Shown here piece by piece: positions 47,151-55,342 of a stretch of 64,000 nucleotides of DNA (the first letter of the stretch is position 1; each line of letters begins with the position of its first letter). The notes beneath the pieces are model-generated. The model saw only the letters and a program-made list of their open reading frames with translations. It was not told where the DNA came from and ran no database searches. A program made the position numbers and the translations under genes. Source of the DNA: Pseudodesulfovibrio sp. 5S69 (GTDB taxonomy: Bacteria > Desulfobacterota > Desulfovibrionia > Desulfovibrionales > Desulfovibrionaceae); contig NZ_CP146609.1 in the NCBI RefSeq assembly GCF_037094465.1, positions 558,001 through 622,000 of the forward strand, given 5' to 3'.

Positions 47151-47648
47151 ATGGCCGGCAAACACTGCACATACCCGTGGACCTGTTGGCCGCCCGCCTC
47201 GCAGCAGCGGCTGTTCAAGTTCCTCCTGCTCGGGACGGCCGGGCTGATCTTCGCGGTCTTCGTGGGCGCGACCCTGTTCACCGGGGCGCTCACCCAGGAG
47301 ATCGCGGCCGAGAAGGAGCAGTACAGCCTGGTGGTGCCGCTGGTCCGGGAGATCACCACCCTGCGGGCCGCCCAGGGGGACTTGGTCCGGCTCACCCCGG
47401 AGGAGGCGGTCCGGCGCATCCTCGACGACCGTTCCCTGAACGACTATGCGGCCTCCCTGCGTCCCACGCGCGTCGCCGAGGACCAGGAAGGGGTGGAGGT
47501 TACCCTGAACGGGCTGACCCTGATCATGCTCACGGATTTCCTACAGGATGCGCGCGAGCGGGCCAGTCTGCAGGCCCCGGAGTTCGTCCTGACCCGCAAC
47601 CCCGAGGAGCCCCGCCTGGCGGATGTGCACCTCGTGCTGGCGAGGTAG
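47151..47648 (+). CDS. Inner-membrane protein, GspM/PilO-like
   Basis: 165 residues with a single transmembrane helix near 20-42 (FKFLLLGTAGLIFAVFVGAT), then a helical region (LTQEIAAEKEQYSLVVPLVR) and a small alpha/beta domain (VEVTLNGLTLIMLTDFLQDA). This is the layout of GspM/PilO, which scaffold the inner-membrane platform of type II secretion or type IV pili. It starts 1 bp after the GspL-like gene and ends 3 bp before the GspN-like gene. The N terminus has several Cys and Trp residues, unusual for the family. Confidence 0.6.
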   Translation: MAGKHCTYPWTCWPPASQQRLFKFLLLGTAGLIFAVFVGATLFTGALTQEIAAEKEQYSLVVPLVREITTLRAAQGDLVRLTPEEAVRRILDDRSLNDYAASLRPTRVAEDQEGVEVTLNGLTLIMLTDFLQDARERASLQAPEFVLTRNPEEPRLADVHLVLAR

Positions 47649-47651
47649 GCG

Positions 47652-48398
47652 ATGGCTGAGCGGCGCGCTCGATTTTCTTCCCTGCCCGGCCGCATCCTGG
47701 CCCGGCTGGTGCTGATGGCCATCGGCCTGGCCATCGGCGTGGTCCTGTTCACCCCCTGGAGCAAAATCTGGGCTTCGGCCCTGACCCGCCTGGACGAGAG
47801 CCTGCCCGGCGTGGGCCTGAGCTGGAGTTCCATCGACCGCGACGGGCCGCTCGGCTTCCGCGTGCGCGATTTCAGGATTTCCGTGGCCCAGACCCCGGGC
47901 CGCCTGCATTTCGAGCACGCCTACGTGACCGTGGGCTTCTCGCCCCTGGCCACGGTCCGGCTGGACACGGGCGGGCCGCAGTGCCGGTTGGAGCTGTTTT
48001 CGAACGGGGTCTTCGACTTCGAGGGCGACCTGGACCTGACCTACCTGCTCGGCAACAGCGACCTCAAGGGCGCGCTCCACGCCTCGGGCAGCCTGTTCCT
48101 GCCCGATGGAGCGCGGCTGCCTAAAAACGGCTGGGTGGACGTGCGCTCGGCCCAGTTGGTCCTGCCCGGCGACAAGGTGGTCGAGGACCTGGCCTTCACC
48201 GCGGAGATCGAGAACCGGAACATGGCCGTGCGCGACTTTTCCATGCGGCTGCCCCTGGCCTACAAGTCCACGGGCACGGCGGTCATCGACCCGGACAACC
48301 TCTTCCGCACCCGGTTCGACCTCAAGGGCGACATAACCGTGGGGCGGGACACCTTCCCCTACGAGATGCACGGGACCCTGGGCGACGCCGTCTGGTAG
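47652..48398 (+). CDS. Type II secretion protein GspN-like
   Basis: 248 residues. N-terminal transmembrane helix (ILARLVLMAIGLAIGVVLFT, residues 14-33), then beta-rich repeats typical of the GspN/AsmA-like periplasmic fold (FDFEGDLDLTYLLGNSDLKG, LHASGSLFLPDGARLPKNGW). The deltaproteobacterial GspN group is the best match. GAGGTAGGCG precedes the ATG. The trio's other partners (GspC-K, ATPase, secretin) are not in this window, so the trio either serves an unlinked secretion machine or is a remnant. Confidence 0.68.
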   Translation: MAERRARFSSLPGRILARLVLMAIGLAIGVVLFTPWSKIWASALTRLDESLPGVGLSWSSIDRDGPLGFRVRDFRISVAQTPGRLHFEHAYVTVGFSPLATVRLDTGGPQCRLELFSNGVFDFEGDLDLTYLLGNSDLKGALHASGSLFLPDGARLPKNGWVDVRSAQLVLPGDKVVEDLAFTAEIENRNMAVRDFSMRLPLAYKSTGTAVIDPDNLFRTRFDLKGDITVGRDTFPYEMHGTLGDAVW

Positions 48399-48440
48399 GC
48401 CCTTGTTTTCAAAGCGCAAGCCGTCTGTTACAGGACCGAC

Positions 48441-49046
48441 ATGAAGATCGCCGTCATCCACGAAAACGCCGAGGCCCTGCTGGCCGGATATGGTTCGCTG
48501 TTGGCAGCCATGGCGTCCATGGGCCACGCGGTCAACGCGCTGGCGCCGGGCAGCGGCCCGGACGCGGCGGCCGGGTTCGAGGCGCTCGGCGTGGAGTACG
48601 CCATGTATCCGCTCGCCCCGCACGGCCTGACGCCCGTGGGCGACCTGGGCACACTGCTCCACCTGAAGCAGGTCCTGTACCGCGTCAAGCCGGAGCTGGT
48701 CCTGTCCATGACCTCCAAGCCGGTGGTCTACGGCTCCCTGGCCGCGCGCATGGCCTGGGTGGGCGAGAAAAAGACGGTCTTCGCCCTGGTGGAGGAGCCG
48801 GGCTTCGCCTTTGCCGGGGGCGGCGGGCTCACGGGGCGGCTGCTCGCCCGGCTGGCCAAACCCATGTTCCGGGCCGGGTTCCGGTCCTGCGACGGCATCT
48901 GTTTCCGCTCCGCCGAAGCCGAGGCCATTTTCCGCGAGCTCGGCCTGCTCCTGCCGGAAGCCCGGACCGTGGTCGCGGATCAGGCCGACTTTGCCGCACG
49001 AGATCGGGCCGTGCTCGCCTTCCTGGGAATGATTCCGGCCGATTGA
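48441..49046 (+). CDS. N-terminal half of a glycosyltransferase-like protein
   Basis: 201 residues that correspond to the acceptor half of a GT4-type glycosyltransferase: MKIAVIHENAEALLAGYGSL, LHLKQVLYRVKPELVLSMTS and SLAARMAWVGEKKTVFALVE. The donor half, normally about 170 residues further, is absent: the frame closes at TGA 49044-49046 with FLGMIPAD. It may be a truncated glycosyltransferase or a stand-alone single-domain protein. The next gene follows only after 101 bp with its own promoter. No recent frameshift was found. Confidence 0.65.
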   Translation: MKIAVIHENAEALLAGYGSLLAAMASMGHAVNALAPGSGPDAAAGFEALGVEYAMYPLAPHGLTPVGDLGTLLHLKQVLYRVKPELVLSMTSKPVVYGSLAARMAWVGEKKTVFALVEEPGFAFAGGGGLTGRLLARLAKPMFRAGFRSCDGICFRSAEAEAIFRELGLLLPEARTVVADQADFAARDRAVLAFLGMIPAD

Positions 49047-49059
49047 TTGTACAATCGTG

Positions 49060-49089
49060 TTGGCAGCACCTCGCTCCATGGTGTATGCT
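49060..49089 (+). promoter_or_regulatory. Candidate promoter of the universal stress protein gene
   Basis: TTGGCA (49060-49065), 18 bp, TATGCT (49084-49089). A perfect 12-bp palindrome GATTGTACAATC lies just upstream at 49045-49056. Confidence 0.5.
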
Positions 49090-49147
49090 TTGAGTGCGTT
49101 CTTGTTTGAAGGGCGCGACTTGCAAGCGAAAACCAAGGAGCGGACTC

Positions 49148-49567
49148 ATGAAGATCTCCCGAATTCTCCTCCCCGTTGACGGGTCCCGACTGTCCGACGC
49201 CGCCGCCGACATGGCCATCGACATGGCCGGAGGTGAGGCCACCGTCGTCCTGCTGACCGTGCGCAGGACCGTGCCCACCGGCCTGGGCCAGCCCAACGCC
49301 AACGAATTGCTCGAATACCTGAACCAGGGTGCCGAGGAGGTCATGACCCATTACCGGGCCAAGCTGACCAACGCCAACGTGGATTTCCAGGAGCTGGTCA
49401 TCGGCGGCGACGTGGCCGAGGTCATCAGCAACGTGGCCGACAACGAGCAGTGCGACATCATCGTCATGGGCTCCAAGGGCAAGTCCGACCTCGAAGGGCT
49501 GTTCCTCGGCTCGGTTACCCACAAGGTCCTCCAGACCACGACCAAGCCCGTGCTGGTGGTCAAGTAG
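49148..49567 (+). CDS. Universal stress protein (UspA family)
   Basis: 139 residues, one Usp domain. Starts MKISRILLPVDGSRLSDAAA, and ends with the ATP-binding signature GSKGKSDLEGLFLGSVTHKV near residues 108-127, which has the G-2x-G-9x-G(S/T) pattern of ATP-binding members. This indicates an ATP-binding UspFG/MJ0577-type protein rather than the UspA type. AAGGAG with 7-bp spacing supports the ATG at 49148; the open frame continues upstream but is non-coding. It has its own candidate promoter. Confidence 0.93.
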   Translation: MKISRILLPVDGSRLSDAAADMAIDMAGGEATVVLLTVRRTVPTGLGQPNANELLEYLNQGAEEVMTHYRAKLTNANVDFQELVIGGDVAEVISNVADNEQCDIIVMGSKGKSDLEGLFLGSVTHKVLQTTTKPVLVVK

Positions 49568-49615
49568 GCCCTGCCGGGGCCTTTGCCGCGCACCCGCCTG
49601 CCGGGGATGCCATCC

Positions 49616-50422
49616 ATGGAGACCGAAACCCACCCGTTTTTCCGGGCCCCGGCTCGGGGCCTTGCCTGGTGCCTTGTCTGGTGTCTTGTCTGGTGTCTGC
49701 CCGCCCTGGCTAAGGAACGCGTGGTCGTGGTCTCGGATAGCTGGATGCCATACAACGGCACGCCGGGCTCAAGCCGCGAGGGATACGCCGTGGAGATTTT
49801 GCGCGCCGTGTTCGAGCGGCGCGGCTTCACCGTGGAGTACCGCGAACTGCCCTGGAAGCGGGCGGTACGCGACGTGCGCTCGGGCCGGGCCGATATCCTC
49901 ATCGGCGCGACTCGGGACGAACTGCCCGATTTTATTTTCCCCAAGACCTCCCTGGGCCGGAGCGAACTGTGCTTCTTCTCCATGGACGGCTCGTGGCGCT
50001 TCACCGGGCGGGAATCCCTCACGGGCGTCGTTACCGGATTTGTCCAGGGGCACAGCTACCCCCGCTGGTTCCTGGACGACATACGGCGCCATCCCGAGCG
50101 GTTCCACGCCCTGCACGGTGACGACGCCTTCGTGCGCATGCTGGCCATGCTCGCCGAGGGGCGGGTCCAGGTCATCCCCGGCAGCCGGGCCGTGGTCGAT
50201 TTTTACGCGCAGCAGGCGGGCCTGGAGGACAGGGTGTTCCTGGCCGGATGCAGCCTGGAGGACGATCACGAGTTGTTCTTCGCCCTGTCGCCCGCCGACA
50301 TGCCGAGGTCCCGGCTGCTGGCCGGCATCCTGGACCGGGGCGTCGACACCCTGCGCAACACCGGCCACCTCAACCACCTGCTCATCAAGTACGGTCTCAA
50401 GGACTGGATCAAGGTCCGCTAG
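49616..50422 (+). CDS. Periplasmic solute-binding protein, type 3 family
   Basis: 268 residues. The signal peptide contains a threefold CLVW/CLP repeat (AWCLVWCLVWCLPALAK), matching a 12-base tandem repeat in the DNA. The mature domain is a type 3 binding fold (VVVVSDSWMPYNGTPGSSRE, GYAVEILRAVFERRGFTVEY, VRSGRADILIGATRDELPDF). It is similar in type to the genes at 21583 and 35563. No permease gene is adjacent. The ATG at 49616 or 49607 are both possible; both lie behind a weak GGGGA. Confidence 0.78.
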   Translation: METETHPFFRAPARGLAWCLVWCLVWCLPALAKERVVVVSDSWMPYNGTPGSSREGYAVEILRAVFERRGFTVEYRELPWKRAVRDVRSGRADILIGATRDELPDFIFPKTSLGRSELCFFSMDGSWRFTGRESLTGVVTGFVQGHSYPRWFLDDIRRHPERFHALHGDDAFVRMLAMLAEGRVQVIPGSRAVVDFYAQQAGLEDRVFLAGCSLEDDHELFFALSPADMPRSRLLAGILDRGVDTLRNTGHLNHLLIKYGLKDWIKVR

Positions 50423-50655
50423 GGGGGCCGGCCTGCTGCGATCCGGGCTGTAGCCGTCGCGAGCCTGTTTTCCGCAAAATCCCTGTTTTTCCCGCGGCCG
50501 TAACAAATTCAGGGACATTTCTGTTGATAGCGGCCCCGGAAAGCGGGTAAACATCTAGGCATATCATTTCGCAAAGCACCGGCATGGCCGTTTCGGCCCG
50601 AGGCCGCGCCCATGCGGACGGCCCGTTGCTCCAACATCATAACCGGAGGAGTCTT

Positions 50656-51999
50656 ATGAGTATCCCTGTTTTCAATTGCAAGAACGCGGACGACGTGATG
50701 AAGGCGGTCAAGGACTACAACGTCAGCTTCATCCAGTACTGGTTCGTGGACATCCTCGGCACCCTGAAGAGCTTCCAGATCACCCCCAGCGAGCTTGAGG
50801 CTTCCTTTGAAGAGGGCATGGGCTTCGACGGCTCGTCCATCCTCGGCTTCTGCCGCATCGACGAATCCGACATGGTCGCGATGCCCGACCCGACCACCTT
50901 CCAGATCTGCTCCTGGCGGCCCTCGGAGAAACCGGTCGCCCGCATGTTCTGCGACGTGGTCAACCCGGACGGCTCTCCGTTCGAGGCTGACTCCCGCTTC
51001 GTGCTCAAGAAGGTCATGGCCCAGGCCGCGGAAAAGGGCTACACCTTCTATGTGGGCCCCGAGCTTGAATTTTTCCTGTTCGCCGACGACCAGGACACCG
51101 AGACCCTGGACGCGGGCGGCTACTTCGACGCCCCGCCGCTGGATCTGGGCAACAACATCCGCCGCGACATCATTTTCGCCCTGGGCGCCATGGGCATCCA
51201 GGTGGAGTACTCCCACCACGAGGTCGCCCCGTCCCAGCACGAGATCGACCTGCGCTACCAGGAAGGCATGAAGATGGCCGACACGGCCATGACCTACCGC
51301 GTGGTGGTCAAGGAGACCGCCCGCAAGTTCGGCTGCTACGCCACGTTCATGCCCAAGCCCATCTTCGGCGAGAACGGCTCGGGCATGCACGTCCACCAGT
51401 CCCTGTTCAAGAACGGGCGCAACGTCTTCTACGACGCCAACGACGAGTACCACCTGTCCAGCGAGGGCAAGGCCTACATCGCGGGCATCCTCAAGCACGC
51501 CCCGGAGTTCGTCTGCGTGACCAACCAGTGGGTCAACTCCTACAAGCGGCTGGTGCCCGGCTACGAGGCCCCGGTGTACATCGCCTGGGCGCGGCGCAAC
51601 CGCTCGGCCCTGGTCCGCGTGCCCATGTACAAGCCCGGCAAGGAGAACGCCACCCGCATGGAGCTGCGCTGCCCGGACCCGGCCGCCAACCCCTACCTGG
51701 CCTTCGCGGTCCAACTGGCCGCGGGCCTCAAGGGCATCGAGGAAAACTACACCCTGGCCGACCCGGTGGAAGAGGACATCTTCGCCATGAACGACCGCCA
51801 GCTCAAGCGTAACAAGATCAAGGCCCTGCCCGGATCCCTGTACGAGGCGGCCATGAACCTGCAGAAGTCCGCCTTCATGAAGGAAGTTCTGGGCGAGCAC
51901 CTGCACACCGCCCTGGTCGACAACAAGATCGCCGAGTGGGACGAATACCGCACCCAGGTCACGGAATATGAATTGGACAAGTATCTGCCGATACTTTAG
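50656..51999 (+). CDS. glnA: Glutamine synthetase, type I
   Basis: 447 residues, forms glutamine from glutamate and ammonia. Shows VDILGTLKSFQI and MGFDGSSILGFCRIDESDM of the N-terminal domain, the metal-binding PELEFFLF and NGSGMHVHQS, and RNRSALVRVP of the ATP-site loop. At 447 residues without the 25-residue insertion, and with no NLYDLPPEE-type tyrosine loop, it is a GSI-alpha enzyme and should not be adenylylated. CCGGAGGAG precedes the ATG. A strong terminator follows at 52014. The 233-bp upstream region shows no clear sigma-54 element. Confidence 0.95.
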   Translation: MSIPVFNCKNADDVMKAVKDYNVSFIQYWFVDILGTLKSFQITPSELEASFEEGMGFDGSSILGFCRIDESDMVAMPDPTTFQICSWRPSEKPVARMFCDVVNPDGSPFEADSRFVLKKVMAQAAEKGYTFYVGPELEFFLFADDQDTETLDAGGYFDAPPLDLGNNIRRDIIFALGAMGIQVEYSHHEVAPSQHEIDLRYQEGMKMADTAMTYRVVVKETARKFGCYATFMPKPIFGENGSGMHVHQSLFKNGRNVFYDANDEYHLSSEGKAYIAGILKHAPEFVCVTNQWVNSYKRLVPGYEAPVYIAWARRNRSALVRVPMYKPGKENATRMELRCPDPAANPYLAFAVQLAAGLKGIEENYTLADPVEEDIFAMNDRQLKRNKIKALPGSLYEAAMNLQKSAFMKEVLGEHLHTALVDNKIAEWDEYRTQVTEYELDKYLPIL

Positions 52000-52013
52000 G
52001 GCGCTCAAGCAAC

Positions 52014-52057
52014 AACAAAAAGGGCCCGCTGCCGATGCAGCGGGTCCTTTTTTGTTG
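52014..52057 (+). terminator. glnA terminator
   Basis: GGGCCCGCTGC, loop CGAT, GCAGCGGGTCC, then TTTTTTGTTG, 15 bp beyond the glnA stop. Confidence 0.9.
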
Positions 52058-52073
52058 TGCTTTCGCGCAGGGG

Positions 52074-52257
52074 GGCGGCTTGCGATAGCGGGCCATCTGC
52101 ACATTTTCCGAGGGCCCGCCTGATCCTCACGTACAGGGAGTACGCTGCGGTCAGGCGGACCCTCGAAAAATGCACAGCTGACCCACTCTCCCAAGCCTTG
52201 TGCGAGCGCGGCGGGAGAGCCGCTGTCGGGTGTTGCACACCCGATTCGCTCCAGGGA
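52074..52257. repeat. Dispersed repeat, family B, copy 2 with hairpin insert
   Basis: Same ends as 16221-16332. The segment from about 52099 to 52176 is an insert absent from copy 1: TGCACATTTTCCGAGG and its near-complement (22 of 26 matching, counting both arms) form a long hairpin with an inner GTAC-containing stem. Confidence 0.8.
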
Positions 52258-52289
52258 GGAAGAGGGCTTGTTGCGTTCGCACAAATTTG

Positions 52290-52372
52290 CCGAAGGCACA
52301 CAAAAAGCTTTGAAGGGGAGTCCAGAGGGGAAACTTTCTCGAAAGTTTCCCCTCTGGCCGCCGGAGGCATGC
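52290..52372 (-). repeat. Family A repeat, reverse copy with a perfect 16-bp stem
   Basis: CACACAAAAAGCTTTG (52298-52313) starts the element; CCAGAGGGGAAACTTT-CTCG-AAAGTTTCCCCTCTGG (52322-52357) is a perfect stem, followed by CCGCCGGAGGC. It runs directly into the RHS remnant. Confidence 0.8.
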
Positions 52373-53046
52373 TTCGCCACCGCCGGGGCGAATTACCGCG
52401 ACTACCAGTACACCCCGGACAACCGGCTGATGCGCGCCGGGGGCGGGCAGTATTCGCATGATGAGCGCGGGTTCCGGTCCATCTGGTCGGACAAGGGCGT
52501 GTACACCCTGTACGAGTACAGCCCGGACTATCGGCTGCTCAAGGCCGAGGAGGAGGACCGGGACAAGGCCTTCACCTTTACCCACGACGAGGACGGGCGG
52601 CGCGTGGCCAAATACCTGAACGGCCAGCTCGTCGAGGCCTACCAGTGGCTCGATTTCGTGCGCCTTACTGCGTTTTATGACGGACAGCACCAATACGAAT
52701 TCGCCTACCGAAACGGCGAGCGCACGTCCTTCGCCATGCGCCGCGACGACGGGACCGTGGCCGGGCTGTTCTACGATCAGGTCGGCTCCCTGCGCGTGGT
52801 TGCCGATATGGACGACAACGTGATAAAGGAGATCCTGTACGACCCGTTCGGCGGCATCATCGAGGACACCAACCCGGCCCTGCGTCTGCCCTTCGGCATC
52901 GCGGGCGGCCTGCACGACCGGGAACCTCGGTTTCATCCGCTTCGGCTGGCGGGACCCCGAAGGGGTGAGCGCCATGGACGGCCCGAATCACCACGACGTC
53001 AGGACCGGCCGATGGACCGCAGGCGATCTCCAAGGACGATTAGCCG
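52373..53046 (+). pseudogene. RHS/YD-repeat protein remnant
   Basis: In one frame, YD-repeat sequence is readable (YRDYQYTPDNRLMRAGGGQY, YEYSPDYRLLKAEEEDRDKA, FYDQVGSLRVVADMDDNVIK, EILYDPFGGIIEDTNPALRL), ending in the RHS core start FGIAGGLHD near 52910. The core then continues in the next frame (GNLGFIRFGWRDPEGVSAMD, TGRWTAGD), so a frameshift lies near 52915. The N terminus is missing; the sequence begins directly at a family A repeat. RHS proteins are large secreted or surface toxin-delivery proteins. No toxin or immunity gene follows. Confidence 0.8.
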
Positions 53047-53071
53047 TCGCGCCGAGCACGGTTTTTATTAC

Positions 53072-53110
53072 GAAAAAGCCCCCTGCGGCGTGTGCGGCGG
53101 GGGGCTTTGT
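53072..53110 (-). terminator. Terminator of the arsenic/metal gene group
   Basis: On the minus strand, CAAAGCCCCC pairs with GGGGGCTTTTTC, 16-base loop. It lies 17 bp after the DGC-domain gene stop. Confidence 0.8.
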
Positions 53111-53126
53111 TCGCTTGTGGGGCGGG

Positions 53127-53501
53127 CTATTTCGAGAACGCTTCGGTGACGGCCCGCATCACGGTCTGGATGTTTTCCGGGGTGGCCGGGGATTCGCCTT
53201 TCTTGAAGCCGAGGTCGCCGAGTTGGATGTGGCCGAACTCGGTGAAGCCCGCCTCCTCCAGGGTCTTGCGCGCGCAGTTCAGCGGGCAGCCGTCGATGGC
53301 CACCACACGCTGCGCCGCCTCGGTGGACTTGACGATGCCGGACACCCGGCCGCCGATGCCGGCCAGGCAGAACATCTTGGCCGTACCCTCACGGGACACG
53401 CCGCGCGCGGCCTGGTCCGCCACCTCGCCGACGTCCGCCGCGCCGGAACAGGAGAACACGAATTTCGGGGCCGCCTGACACGAACAACCGCAATCGGACA
53501 T
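53127..53501 (-). CDS. DGC-domain zinc-binding protein
   Basis: 124 residues. Cys-rich N terminus (SDCGCSCQAAPKF), then FSCSGAADVGEVADQAARGV, MFCLAGIGGRVSGIV and the name-giving VVAIDGCPLNCARKTLEEAG with the DGCxxxC motif near residues 70-76. DGC proteins are presumed zinc-binding and often lie beside arsenic or metal permease genes. It shares a strand with the thioredoxin-like, permease and arsR genes; 23 bp separate it from the thioredoxin-like gene. AAGGAGG lies before the ATG. Confidence 0.9.
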   Translation of the reverse strand: MSDCGCSCQAAPKFVFSCSGAADVGEVADQAARGVSREGTAKMFCLAGIGGRVSGIVKSTEAAQRVVAIDGCPLNCARKTLEEAGFTEFGHIQLGDLGFKKGESPATPENIQTVMRAVTEAFSK

Positions 53502-53524
53502 GATGCCTTCCTCCTTGTATGCGG

Positions 53525-53755
53525 CTACTTCAGCCAGCTGAGAACTTCTTTCTTGGACGGGGCCTTGCCGACCACCTTGACCTCGCCGTCGATGACCACC
53601 GCCGGGGTGGAGAAGATGCCGTACTTGGCGATTTCCTGGAAATCCTTGACCTTTTCGATGTCCGCGGCGATGCCCGCTTCGGCCACGGCGTCGCGCACGG
53701 TCTTTTCGGTCTGTTCACACTTGGGGCAGCCGGGGCCCATGACCAGAATTTTCAT
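53525..53755 (-). CDS. Thioredoxin-like small protein (CPKC)
   Basis: 76 residues with a thioredoxin fold. The redox motif Cys10-Pro-Lys-Cys13 lies after the first strand (KILVMGPGCPKCEQTEKTVR); the cis-proline segment is FSTPAVVIDGEVKVVGK. It matches the MTH895/TM0996 group of thioredoxin-like proteins commonly found next to DUF318/ArsP-type permeases. AAGGAG precedes the ATG. It lies between the permease and DGC genes, so all three are probably made from the arsR-regulated transcript. Confidence 0.92.
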   Translation of the reverse strand: MKILVMGPGCPKCEQTEKTVRDAVAEAGIAADIEKVKDFQEIAKYGIFSTPAVVIDGEVKVVGKAPSKKEVLSWLK

Positions 53756-53776
53756 GATAAACTCCTTTGAAATCGG

Positions 53777-54865
53777 TTAGATGATAGCATTGAAAAGATA
53801 GCCGACGATGAGGATGCCGCAGCCGACCACCCCGATGAAGGCGGCGATGAGCCTCGGCTTGAGGACCTTGCGCAGGATGACCATCTCAGGGAAGGACAGG
53901 GCGATGACGGACATCATGAAGGCCAGCGTGGTGCCGAGCGCCGCGCCCTTGCCGAGCAGGGCCTCGACCACCGGGATGACGCCCGCCGCGTTGGTGTACA
54001 TGGGGATGCCGAGCAGCACGGACAGGGGCACGGACCACCAGGCCTCGCTGCCCATGATCCCGGCCAACTGCCCTTCCGGCACGTAGCCGTGGATGGCCGC
54101 ACCCACGGCGATGCCCAGAACCACGTACTTCCAGACCCGGCCCACGATGTCGCGAACGGATTCGAGCGCGTAGGTGAAGCGGTCCTTCCAGGTCATGTGC
54201 GGCTCGTCGGCGGCCTCGCCCGCGCGGATCTCGCGGACCCAGTCCTCGACGTATGGCTCCAGGCGCATACGGCCCATGACCCAGCCCGCAACCACGGCGA
54301 TGGAGATGCCGGTGGCGAAATACAGGGCCGCGATCTTCCAGCCGAGCAGGCCGTAAAGCAGGACCAGGGCGATCTCGTTGACCATGGGCGCGGCGATGAG
54401 GAAGGAGAAGGTCACGCCCAGCGGGATGCCCGCGGTCATGAACCCGATGAACAGGGGCACGGCCGAGCAGGAGCAGAACGGGGTGACCACGCCGAGCAGG
54501 GCGGCCAGCACGTTGCCCGCGGACTCCCGCTTTCCGGCCAGGAAGGCGCGGGTCCAGTTGACGGTCACGAACGAGCGCAGGATGCCCACGCCGTAGACCA
54601 CGAGCAGCAGGAGCATGAGCACCTTGGGGGTGTCGTAGACGAAGAACTGCACGGCCGATCCCAGGTGGCTGGCCGGATCGAGCCCGAGCAGGCCGTAGGC
54701 GAACCAGTTGGAGAAGGGCAGCAGTTGCAGGTACAGGACGTACCAGGCAGCCACGGCCAGGACCTGCAGGAGCAGGATGCGCCCGACCCCGGCTCCCACG
54801 CCGGGCTTGGCGGCCTTGGGCGCACCGCCCTCGCAGGCGCAGGAGATGTTGTTCTGTTCAGACAT
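53777..54865 (-). CDS. ArsP/DUF318-family permease
   Basis: 362 residues, about nine hydrophobic helices. The family hallmark TPFCSCSAVPLFIGF lies near residue 125, and the second half carries the repeat IPMYTNAAGVIPVVEALLGK. ArsP permeases expel trivalent organoarsenicals; related DUF318 proteins carry copper or zinc. The Cys-rich N terminus (NNISCACEGGA) could bind metal. The ATG at 54865 is preceded by GAGGTATCC. A TTGGC-N6-GCCAA site lies at 54877-54892 between arsR and this gene, so the permease probably has its own ArsR-controlled promoter or attenuating site. Confidence 0.88.
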   Translation of the reverse strand: MSEQNNISCACEGGAPKAAKPGVGAGVGRILLLQVLAVAAWYVLYLQLLPFSNWFAYGLLGLDPASHLGSAVQFFVYDTPKVLMLLLLVVYGVGILRSFVTVNWTRAFLAGKRESAGNVLAALLGVVTPFCSCSAVPLFIGFMTAGIPLGVTFSFLIAAPMVNEIALVLLYGLLGWKIAALYFATGISIAVVAGWVMGRMRLEPYVEDWVREIRAGEAADEPHMTWKDRFTYALESVRDIVGRVWKYVVLGIAVGAAIHGYVPEGQLAGIMGSEAWWSVPLSVLLGIPMYTNAAGVIPVVEALLGKGAALGTTLAFMMSVIALSFPEMVILRKVLKPRLIAAFIGVVGCGILIVGYLFNAII

Positions 54866-54876
54866 GGATACCTCGG

Positions 54877-54892
54877 TTGGCGATTTCGCCAA
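54877..54892. promoter_or_regulatory. ArsR-type operator before the permease
   Basis: TTGGCGATTTCGCCAA, a 7-bp perfect dyad. Its half-sites TTGGC/GCCAA and 6-bp spacing equal those at 55272-55287. Confidence 0.7.
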
Positions 54893-54944
54893 GTGTTGAG
54901 CCAAAAAAAATATCAAGCCGTCCCAAGGGGACGTCCCTGTTCCC

Positions 54945-55247
54945 CTACTTCCCCTTGGCTTCGAGCACGGACTCGATGCAGTGGAAGAAGTTGATCACGC
55001 AGGGCACGCGCAGCCGGTAGTAAATCTGCTTGCCGCGCCGCTCGTCCTCGACGATGCCCGCCTTCTTGAGCACGGACAGATGCTTGGACACGGTGGACAT
55101 ATCCGCCCCGACCAACTCGCGCAGGTCACAGACGCACCGCTCGCCGCGTGACAGTTCGTCGATCATCTTCAGTCTCGACGGATGGGCCATGGCCTTGACC
55201 ACCTTGGCCCGCTCCTCGAAACGGTCGGCCAGTAAGATTTCCTGCAT
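54945..55247 (-). CDS. ArsR/SmtB-family metalloregulator
   Basis: 100 residues. The winged helix contains MSTVSKHLSVLKKAGIVEDE (recognition helix near 50-65) and the family's wing sequence RRGKQIYYRLR. The arsenic-type Cys pair is Cys38 and Cys40 (ERCVCDL), with Cys83 and Cys90 at the C terminus; the missing third Cys of the classic ELCVCDLC is notable. It represses until As(III) or Sb(III) binds. GGAGGT with 7-bp spacing supports the ATG at 55247. A promoter with an overlapping palindrome lies just upstream. Confidence 0.92.
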   Translation of the reverse strand: MQEILLADRFEERAKVVKAMAHPSRLKMIDELSRGERCVCDLRELVGADMSTVSKHLSVLKKAGIVEDERRGKQIYYRLRVPCVINFFHCIESVLEAKGK

Positions 55248-55271
55248 TACGTGTACCTCCACGGTCTACAC

Positions 55272-55304
55272 TTGGCAATATAGCCAAATGATCGGCCAAG
55301 TCAA
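55272..55304 (-). promoter_or_regulatory. arsR promoter with operator
   Basis: On the minus strand, TTGACT (55299-55304), 16 bp, TATATT (55277-55282). The palindrome TTGGC-AATATA-GCCAA (55272-55287) covers the -10 element. Confidence 0.75.
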
Positions 55305-55342
55305 GGGCGCAAGCGGGGGAAAGGCAAAAAAAGTTGTCGGGA

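Noticed and set aside
50545..50575. Possible -24/-12 (sigma-54) site before glnA
   Set aside because: The GG and GC dinucleotides are 11 bases apart rather than 10, and the rest of the consensus is weak.
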